17,468 bases of DNA from Firmicutes bacterium UBA5454 (GTDB taxonomy: Bacteria > Bacillota > Clostridia > Caldicoprobacterales > DTU083), in contig DIQU01000071.1 in the NCBI GenBank assembly GCA_002426555.1, forward strand, positions 1 through 17,468, read 5' to 3'. The stretch's first letter is position 1. Each line of letters starts with the position of its first letter. The translations under genes and the position numbers were made by a program. Below are positions 7,440-15,400 of this stretch, one piece after another. The notes beneath the pieces are model-generated. The model ran no database searches. It saw only the letters and a list, made by a program, of their open reading frames with translations, and had not been told where the DNA came from.

Positions 7440-7608
7440 ATTCAATCTTCCCGAAGCAAATAGCTCAGAAGAAGTCATGGCGCCCATAAATCAAATGGAC
7501 AAGCTGAACAGCACCTATCTGTAATGCAGTAATCTCCTGACACAGTTTGATAATCGACTGCGGCAGGATTGCCGGGAAGTGGTAAGAAAGGTATTAAAAT
7601 GGTTATAA
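7432..7608 (+). pseudogene. Small ORF interrupted by an in-frame TAA
   Basis: An ATG at 7432, behind AACGGAAGG (7420-7428), opens a 30-codon frame stopped by TAA at 7522-7524. The same frame then continues without a stop through 27 further codons that look like real coding sequence (NLLTQFDNRLRQDCREVVRK) to TAA at 7606. A CAA-to-TAA change would explain it. The whole would be a 58-residue helical, charged protein of no family I recognise. It overlaps the previous gene's stop and the next gene's start. Confidence 0.4.
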
Positions 7609-7829
7609 TTAAGTTACTCGCTGTCACGGATTCAAGTCAAATTGCACTTTGGGATACACAGACATTACAGCCGTTAGGAAGATTTGCCTTTCCCTGTACT
7701 TTTAATAAGGGGGTTATGCTTCACGAGAACAAATTGTTTGGCAGTGACCATCAAAGAGCGTACAGCACTCTTCTCATTTGGTCATCAGCTAAAAAGAACG
7801 CTTGTTCTAGTAAACGCTGCCTGCTATAA
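7599..7829 (+). CDS. Short WD40-repeat-like fragment
   Basis: An ATG at 7599 with AGAAAGG (7585-7591) upstream opens 76 codons. Residues about 5-25 (KLLAVTDSSQIALWDTQTLQPLG by pattern) read like one blade of a WD40 propeller, and AYSTLLIWS could be the end of another. A propeller needs several blades, so this is either a remnant of a larger gene or chance similarity. A frame one base over (7744-7845, GTG start) is also open and coding-like, hinting that a frameshift may have altered the end. Confidence 0.35.
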   Translation: MVIIKLLAVTDSSQIALWDTQTLQPLGRFAFPCTFNKGVMLHENKLFGSDHQRAYSTLLIWSSAKKNACSSKRCLL

Positions 7830-7830
7830 T
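7802..7830 (+). promoter_or_regulatory. Promoter with extended -10, upstream of AraC fragment and radical SAM gene
   Basis: TTGTTC (7802-7807) and a perfect TATAAT (7825-7830) are exactly 17 bases apart, and TG stands one base before the -10 (TGC-TATAAT). Transcription would start near 7837 and read the AraC fragment at 7921 and then the SPL-family gene at 8118. The element lies inside the end of the WD40-like ORF, which supports that ORF being a remnant. Confidence 0.6.
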
Positions 7831-7920
7831 ATTGATGTAAATTAAAATAATTCTTTGCCCATAAAAAGTCGGATATTCTTATTCTGTTCCTGCTAAAATC
7901 ATAATCGGGAAGTGATACAG

Positions 7921-8115
7921 ATGGATATGTTGTTAAAACAACTTAATTATGCTATTGCGTATATTGAATCTAATCTATGCGAAGAGATTGATTTAGATAC
8001 GGTTGCCAGAATTGCTTGTGGATGGGAATACGCGCTGGAGCTTGCTCCGTATTGCAACTTTGGAGCGGAGGCAGAAACTGGCGCGCTGATGGCTAGACCA
8101 GCCAGGAAGAGATAA
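7921..8115 (+). pseudogene. AraC-family regulator, N-terminal stub fused to an unrelated tail
   Basis: The ATG at 7921 follows CGGGAAG (7905-7911). The first 33 residues (LLKQLNYAIAYIESNL, then EIDLDTVARIAC) are the start of the first helix-turn-helix of an AraC-type regulator. Immediately after that Cys, where the recognition helix should begin, the sequence changes to about 31 residues rich in Ala, Glu and Arg with higher G+C (GWEYALELAPYCNFGAEAET and on) that fits no AraC protein. The stop is two bases before the next start, so the stub may now serve only as a leader for the radical SAM gene. Confidence 0.6.
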
Positions 8116-8117
8116 CC

Positions 8118-8981
8118 ATGCACTTTGTAAACGCGAAAGGAATTCTTTCTGCAAAGAACGGAATGAACATATATCGTGGTTGTACACATGGATGTATCTA
8201 TTGCGATAGCAGATCTACCTGCTATCAAATGAAGCATGACTTTGAAGATATTGAAGTCAAGCAGAATGCACCTCAACTGCTGGAGGATGCCCTAAAAAGA
8301 AAACGCAATAAATGCATGATTGGCACAGGCTCAATGTGCGATCCATATATGCATTGCGAAGAACAACTTGGGCTGACGCGAGAGTGCCTCGAAATTATCG
8401 ATAAGTACGGTTTTGGTATCACTTTGATAACTAAGTCAAACCGTGTTTTACGTGACATTGACTTACTAAAAAGCATTAATAAGAAATCAAAATGTGTTGT
8501 ACAGATGACGCTGACTACATACGATGAGAACCTGTGTAAAGTACTTGAACCTAATGTTTGCACCACAAGAGAACGGTTTGAAGCATTGAAGATTTTTCGT
8601 GATAACGGTATCTCTACAGTGGTATGGTTGACGCCGCTGCTACCATTTATTAATGACACAGAGGAAAATCTGCGTGGAATACTTAACTACTGCTTTGAGG
8701 CAGAGGTTAAGGGCATAATTTGTTTTGGAATCGGAGTAACGTTACGGGAGGGAGACAGGGAGTATTTTTACCAAAAGCTTAATGAGCATTTCCCAGGTAT
8801 GCGGGAAAAGTATCATCGAAAATACGGGTATTCTTATGAGGTCAATAGCGACAATCACAGCTATTTAATGAAAATATTTCATGATGAATGCAAGGCTCAT
8901 GGAGTAATGAGCAACATCAGCAGTATTTTCAAATATCTAAATGAATTTCCCGAACAAACTGCTCAGCTGAGCATGTTTTAA
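8118..8981 (+). CDS. SPL-family radical SAM protein
   Basis: A 287-residue radical SAM enzyme of the SPL (spore photoproduct lyase-like) family. The 4Fe-4S motif is Cys22-x3-Cys26-x2-Cys29 in YRGCTHGCIYCD. Family blocks FEDIEVKQNAPQLLEDALKR, KCMIGTGSMCDPY and VWLTPLLPFINDTEENL are all present. It cleaves SAM to a 5'-deoxyadenosyl radical; for true SplB the substrate is the spore photoproduct thymine dimer, but this shorter paralogue group has no proven substrate. The ribosome binding site is AGGAAGAGA at 8103-8111. The protein ends AQLSMF, close to the beta-clamp binding consensus QL(S/D)LF, which would fit a DNA-related role. Confidence 0.88.
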   Translation: MHFVNAKGILSAKNGMNIYRGCTHGCIYCDSRSTCYQMKHDFEDIEVKQNAPQLLEDALKRKRNKCMIGTGSMCDPYMHCEEQLGLTRECLEIIDKYGFGITLITKSNRVLRDIDLLKSINKKSKCVVQMTLTTYDENLCKVLEPNVCTTRERFEALKIFRDNGISTVVWLTPLLPFINDTEENLRGILNYCFEAEVKGIICFGIGVTLREGDREYFYQKLNEHFPGMREKYHRKYGYSYEVNSDNHSYLMKIFHDECKAHGVMSNISSIFKYLNEFPEQTAQLSMF

Positions 8982-9140
8982 AATCAACCCTTATCTGATG
9001 TGTCTGTTTCCAAAGGGGTGATTGAAAGCTGGCTGCCTTTATATGATAACCTGGATCATTACAGCTGGACGATTATCCTCAAGGAGGCTGGCGAGCCGAT
9101 TGGTAGCATTGCTGCAAGCCCTGCACCAATGTCTCCTTAG
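8982..9140 (+). pseudogene. Fragment of a second GNAT acetyltransferase gene
   Basis: Directly after the radical SAM stop, a frame to TAG at 9138-9140 includes SDVSVSKGVIESWLPLYDNL and HYSWTIILKEAGEPIGSIAA. This matches residues about 46-88 of the GNAT protein at 5266-5745 in 32 of 43 positions by hand count. Similarity begins within a few bases of 8982 and ends near 9112. There is no start, no acetyl-CoA-binding motif and no C-terminus, so it is a relic. The level of divergence says it came from a paralogue or related strain and is not a fresh duplicate. Confidence 0.8.
9079..9126 (-). other. Orphan start region behind a complete promoter/operator/RBS module
   Basis: On the minus strand AAGGAG (9133-9138) lies six bases ahead of a GTG at 9126 (a TTG at 9129 is an alternative). 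The frame from it runs only 15 codons, through antisense GNAT-fragment DNA, to a TGA. The signals are what one expects in front of a real gene, so the gene itself has probably been deleted. Confidence 0.4.
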
Positions 9141-9158
9141 ACTACCGTAGTAGTTTAA
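9137..9158. promoter_or_regulatory. Palindromic operator-like site
   Basis: Two 9-base arms, TTAGACTAC (9137-9145) and GTAGTTTAA (9150-9158), form an inverted repeat with one mismatch around the 4-base centre CGTA. It lies between the minus-strand promoter at 9165-9193 and the ribosome binding site at 9133-9138, the usual place for a repressor operator. The ACTAC/GTAGT core resembles sites of BlaI/MecI/CopY-type repressors, but the repressor is not in this window and this identification is inference. Confidence 0.5.
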
Positions 9159-9164
9159 ATCTAT

Positions 9165-9193
9165 AAATTATCATAATAGTCTTCCACTGTCAA
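9165..9193 (-). promoter_or_regulatory. Leftward promoter with consensus -35 and A/T-rich upstream element
   Basis: The minus strand carries a perfect TTGACA (9188-9193). At 17 bases lies TAATTT (9165-9170), and at 15 bases the better GATAAT (9167-9172, three bases of shift). Upstream (9194-9230) is a run of A and T tracts like an UP element. The promoter points into the GNAT relic and antisense to the radical SAM gene. Confidence 0.5.
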
Positions 9194-9263
9194 GAGTTAA
9201 AAAATAATTTTTTTTTTACTTTTATTAATCATATCCAGCATATTCGAACAGGTAAAAGCTTTA

Positions 9264-9269
9264 TATAAT
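9264..9269 (+). promoter_or_regulatory. Candidate -10 box in the leader of the VWA lipoprotein gene
   Basis: TATAAT occurs at 9264-9269 in the A/T-rich gap before the large gene, with no good -35 element (TTCGAA at 9243-9248 is at 15 bases). A nearer alternative is TATAGT at 9376-9381 with TTGTTT at 9351-9356, spaced 19 bases. Neither is strong, so the true promoter is unresolved. A short palindrome TTGT-GA-ACAA lies at 9322-9331. Confidence 0.25.
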
Positions 9270-9407
9270 TCAAATAATACTACACAAATTACATATTTAT
9301 ACCGCAACAATATTATGACCGTTGTGAACAAGCCTCAGTCCTGACATGCGTTGTTTTATGCGCTTGTCACAACACTATAGTGCCTTTAGGAAAAAGGGGG
9401 ATAAACA

Positions 9408-12400
9408 ATGTTTATGAAACGAACTCTCAGTCTTTTACTTATCATTGCTCTTTTAGTGAGCAGTCTTATTGGCTGTGATAAGCTCAACCCGGACAAAAAG
9501 CCTGTAGAAGCCGATTCTTCACCTGCACCGTCCCAGACGGAAAAACCCGGTTCCATCGACCGCATTGAACCATTCGAGCTTACGGGTATTGTCAAATGGC
9601 CGTCCGATGGCATAGGAACGCCCGGCGTGGATTTCAAGGAGCTGCCCACAGGTGATGTAACAGGCTGGGACGACATTCCTGCTCCATTCTACAATCCTTT
9701 AGGCTCATTTGAACTCTATACGGAGGTTATACCTCTTTTTGAAGAGTGGGAAGAAGTGGTTGTAAATACATCGGAGGGAATCACCCCCAAGGCGTTCAGC
9801 GTTATAGGGAAGACTTGGCAGCTGAGGATAGAGCATCCTGATCTGACGCGCAACTGGGTGCTCTGGAAGGCGCGGGAGATGGGTGCTGTCATCTATGACT
9901 CCACTCCTGACACAGCAGCATTTTACATTATGGAAAGTGAGACTGTGCGTTGGTGGGTCAGTGCCGCATTTACCATATCGGAAGGGATTCCCGGTGCAGA
10001 TATTTACGTCGTTAAGACTCTTTTTGCCCCAAGCGGTAAAACAGTTATTCTCAAGCCCAATGAGCTTGAACCTCTTGGTGACACCGAGGTGCTCTACAGG
10101 GTATACACTGACTGCGTGCCGGGGAAAACCCAGTCTGTTGCTGTCACAATGAAGGGTTCAAACCCGAATGCCGGTTTGAATGTGAGCTTAGGCCAGCACG
10201 ACTACCAAAATGGATTGTACTCTCATAATCTGGACCGCCCTCTTTCAGGTGATAAACATGGAGGTGTGATATCTCTGAAATTAGGGGATGATCTTGTCTA
10301 TGATGATATTCCCATGGTGGACGGTATGCTTTCATGGGAGTTTCGTAAGGGTGATGAAAACACCGTATTGCCTGACGAATTCACTTTTACCATCACTGAA
10401 ACAACAGACATCCATCCTGTTAAATGGGGTGAGCACATGGGAATGCTCAAGATTATAGGTCCGCCTGCTAAAGGTGCCCGGATCGAGCCAACCTGGGATT
10501 ATGATCCTACTCATCCGAATTTCGATAGAGCTTTCATGGAGGGTCCCGTGAAGGATCCCGATGGTAACTATTATTTCTTATTGCCTGCCGGCTATTATAC
10601 CTTGTGTCTGAGCGAGGGTGCTGCTTCGTGGATTATTAACAGCGCGCTTACCCAGCTTGTGCCGATTTCTTCGGGAGAAATTACAACAATCACCGTACCT
10701 TCTGAAATGACTTCTACTTACACCAGTATTCTTCATAATTATGGAAGCTTTGAAGAAAATGAGGGAAGCATATCCATTCTGAGTGTGAAAGACAATGGAG
10801 ATACTGCTGTTGTCGGGCTGGTGGTCAACGACCCTCTGGAGCGGGATGTGTACCCGGAGCTTAGTGATCTGACTATTAAAGAGAATGGTTTGGAGGGCAG
10901 GATTATTTCCATTGAACGGGAACCCGCCGCAGCCAATGTGGTACTGGTGCTGGACTCCTCCGGTTCCATGAAGGGCAATATGCAGGCTGCTGTGGATGCA
11001 GCCAAACGCTTTGTTCTAAGTCTTCCCGAAAACTCCTCCATATCCCTGATTCAGTTTGCTCAGCTCATCACCGAGCATAAAGGAAGTACCAAGGCAGAGG
11101 TAATTTCCTCCCTTGATAAGGTAAAGGAAGGGGGAGCTACCTCTTTGTATGATGCCACAGCCCGTGCTCTCAAACAGTTGGAAGGCAGGGACCAGCCCTA
11201 TGTGGTTGTATTCTCCGACGGTGCGGATTCCCGTGAACCCGGTGTATCAGGCGATGGAAGTTCCATAACCCGGGAAGATATCGTAGAACGGATTCGAGAC
11301 AGCGGTGCCACGGTGTTGACCATAGGTTTTGGCGCAGGGCATGACCCCAAAGCTCTGGTGGAAATGAGCAGGGCTTCTGAAAACGGTGCTTATTTTGTTG
11401 CAGCCAACAAAGGTGCACTGGATTCCGCCTTCGCCGCTGTATCCGCCAAATTTGGCAACCAATTCACTGTCACATATGAGCGGCCTGCAGCTGTGGTAGA
11501 TCAAAAAAGTGACATTCCCGTGGTGTCCATCATGTTGGATACTTCAGAATCAATGGATATGGATCCGGAGGAGGAACCAGAGGAGGATGTAGGGTATCGT
11601 ATGGATCGGGTGAAGAAAATTTTCCACGATTTTATACTTGAACTGCCCTCCAATGCGCTTATGCAGGCATCAAATTTCTGTCAGCCTATTCTGAACCCAC
11701 CCCACAGCCACTATGTGCAGATGACTACCGACAAGAAAGGCCCGGTGCTGCGGGCTATCAGCGCTTTGCAGGCTGACGGAGGTACGCCTATACTCGAAGC
11801 ACTGCAAACTTCCCTTTGGGAGCTTGAACCTATACCCAGCAGTAAACGGGTGCTGATTTTCTTCACTGATGCAGCACTGGCGGTAGAAGATGATGGCAGC
11901 GGTGCCCAGCAGATGCAGTTCGACGAACTGCTTTCAAGATTCAAAACCGCAGGCATCCGTGTCCTGTTTGCGGGGCTGGGCAACGAGCAGTATGCTGAAA
12001 AATACAGGGATGTGTTCGCTCACGCAGCCGATATGTCGGGCGGTGAATATGTGTTGACATCGGATATAGGGGAAATAGCAAATAAGCTGCAGGATTTGCT
12101 TTCGCGGCTGGATATGCCCGCTGCAGCTAAGAAAGGAGTCAGTCTGACTCTGACGCTGGACTGCCGCACACAGGACGGCAGCCGCATGAATTATGCAGCC
12201 ACCAAGTTGGAGGAGGAATTCACGGTTCGAGAAGGAGCGGGCAAAACGGTGGAACCCGGTAAGTTGTTGATGGAAACCGGACAAGCGTTTATCCAGTATG
12301 ACCGTAAAGCCTCTCAAATGCTCTATGGGTCTGACAGCCCCACACAGGAAAGCCGGATTATCTGCCGTCTGCCGCTTGATCCTATCAGTGCAGCCAACTC

Positions 12401-15400
12401 TTTTGTGAAGCTCACAGTAAAAGAAGCCTATTTCCTTGACCTGTTTAAGGGGATTGAAGCGCCTGGCGGGCAACAATATCTTGCCCTGGATTTGGACTTT
12501 GCTTTTGAAAAATCAGATCCTGCCAGAGCAGAAAAGGAATACCTGATTCCCACGATTTTTCAGCACTTTTATGTATCCTTGAACAATGGGCGTATGATGC
12601 CTGCTTCCAACGCTACATGGCTTGCAGAGAAGCCATTTACCGAGCCGGGGTGTGCAGAGATTAATCTTAAAGAAAACGAAACAAAAGGCGGTATCCTTAT
12701 CTTTCTCGTGGACTACAACAGCGATGAGGAAATTGAGCAGCTTTCACTTCATATGTATGATGTTGGCAACGGTCACATTGACCTACCTATTACCGGTTCT
12801 ATTCCCCAGACCTTTATGGATATTTCATCACTGCCCGCGGGAACTCCAGAAAATATAAGTGATGCGTTTTTACTGTCACTAACTGGTATAAGTGATGTCA
12901 CAAAGCTGGGTGGTATTGATATTGCTCAGCTCGAGGATGATAAACTTGACGAGGAAGAAGAGGATTACGAAGACGAAGACGAATACGATGACGAAGAAGA
13001 ATACGATGACGAAGAAGAATACGATGACGAAGAAGAATACGATGACGATGAATTTGACGAAGATGACGAAGAAGATGATGAAGATACATTACCGCATAGA
13101 GGCAACCCTGAAGCCAATGTGACATTCCGTGTATTGGAAGCCACTCTTGAAAGCAAGGTGCAGGCTCTCCTGGACATGGATCCTCAACAACGATTTTTAT
13201 ATGCAGTGGAAACTGATAATGGTGTTCTGCTCTCACCCATGAGTGATGTAGTTCACAATCTTCCCCTGGGTTTTACAGGAAGCGCTATGTTTGCCCCTGG
13301 TTCTAAAAGTCCTGTGCGTATGCCCTATGCACTGCCCAACGATCTGCTGAATGCAAAATCCTATCTGTATGGAGATGTGACCAGTGGCAGCCTCAGTTTA
13401 CCGGTAAAGAACGGACCCATCTGGACTGCCGGATCATCCAAACAGAGCTTTGAGCATGAATATTTCACATTCACCATCAATTCACTGTCCCCTGTAGAAA
13501 AAGAAAGCTCCTATATTGCACTTGACTTCACTGTTGCAGACAAGGTCGATGGTCAGGGTACAAGCGGATTTGACGGGATTTTAACCTTGGAGCGCGACAC
13601 CCGGGATGCACCTGTGAATCAAGCGGTTTCTCGTAAAGGCCTGGGTGACTTTGGCGGTGTTTCTGATGTTCTTGCGGAAGCTGGTGTGATTCTGCCGGAC
13701 ACTTATCGTACTCAGGAACTCATCTACGGTGGATCCGACCCGGACGGAAACTGGGGTGCTTTTGACGGTCAGTCTCGACGCGGTGTGATGATATTTGCGC
13801 TGCCGGATAACGAATACGAAGCTTGGACACTCACCTGCAGTTACCTGCCGGATATGAACATTTCCATTACGAACACTCCTTCTCTGCATCCTGCGCTTTT
13901 AAGTCTGCGGCCTCCCGTGAGAATCGATGAGGACTTTCAGCAGGAGTTGAACAATGCAGTACAGGCAGCTATAAATAAATATGAAGGTTCCCGTCCCAAA
14001 CCCTCAAATGTTGCCCGCATATCACCGGGAGATGCAGAGATCCTTGCCAGACATACACCGTCTCCATCTCTCACGCTGCATGGGTTGCAGCTGCTTAAAT
14101 CGGCCAAAACCGATGAGGATTTTCTTAACATCATGCGCAGCATGCGTTGGGTACCAAATACTCCTTCATTTGACTACATGTATTCGCCGGAATCGGTACT
14201 CACGCAAGGATGGGGCTCTCAGCAGGATCTGCTCATGCTGGCGCAGGCACTGCTCTCCCGCTTGGGATATCAGCCTAAAATACGCCCCGTGAGGCTCACA
14301 GCTGCAGGGATAGAAAATCTTGTCCGCATTGGAGGTACAGGAGACTACTATGATTATATTGGTGTGGAGTGGCATGCTCTTTCTTATACTGACTCCCAGG
14401 GGAAGGGCAGGGTGTTTGTACCTGTTTTCAACCGCGATATTTCCGAGTTAAATGGTTTGTGCTCGCTGACCAATCGAATTGAAAATCCTCTTATTCCTCT
14501 TATGGGCAATCTGCGAGTATACGCTCGAGGCAGGCTCACTGAAGAGACCATCGAGGCCGCTCAGGCTTCAACCATGTCCGACATCGGATCAATTTTGGGC
14601 GGAGATGAGCCCTCAGAGGATGGAGCTTATTATGAGGAAGCGGATTTGTTAACAGCCGAGTTCCCCCTGCCTGATATCGGACAGGATACCTTCGATATCA
14701 GCCTTGTATCCATAGGCAAGAGTGAAGACGGCTCCCATGATATTGTAACCGCTGTTGCCGACACCCGCTTTGGTTTCTTGAAATCCCCCGAACTATGGAT
14801 TGATACCTCCTGTTATGATGTGGAATCGGTGAGTGTGGAGCTGACAGCCAGAAACATGGATAATAGTACCTTCGTGCATACAACATTACTTGAAGAGAAC
14901 CAAAAACTTACAGATGTGTTTTTTACAGTTGCTTTTGCTGCACCGGAGCTTTCCGGTGCAGCTGCCGAATCCTATGAAGCTGCAGTAAAAAGAGAAGCGG
15001 AAGCTGCACAAAACCCTACAGATTATGCTGCAGTTCGTTGGTTGGGGCATGCTGCTGCAAGCCGCTTGATCAAGGTATTGGGTGATTATGACAAGGAGCT
15101 TTCTCAAACCTTGGAAGTCACCACCGGTCGCACAGACCGTCCATTTGCCATGGCAGTTACAGTACGATCAGACGGCACAAATGCCAAAACCTCCATCGAC
15201 CTGATGAATCATCGAAACGAGGTAAAATCAAACAATTTAGAAGCTGTATACGCATATAACCTGATGCTGGGCTGTTTTGCCTCTTATGCGGAAGGTGTAG
15301 CTATGCCGGGGGGTATGGGTCGAAGCTATATGGATGTATGGATTTCCATGCCTGATGGTGCTGGCTTCTTTATCGTAGACGCCGACCAGGAAATGCGGGA

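Noticed and set aside
9194..9230. T-run as a Rho-independent terminator for the radical SAM transcript
   Set aside because: No G/C-rich stem precedes the T tract on the plus strand; it fits better as an A/T-rich element upstream of the minus-strand promoter.
11934..12476. 180-codon minus-strand frame inside the VWA gene
   Set aside because: Lies wholly within the large gene, has no recognisable protein pattern or start signals; a shadow of codon bias.
12898..13236. Long minus-strand frames across the acidic repeat, one almost pure Ser, one His/Arg/Leu-rich
   Set aside because: They are only the antisense readings of the EYDDEE repeat; no ribosome binding site, and the plus-strand gene is certain.
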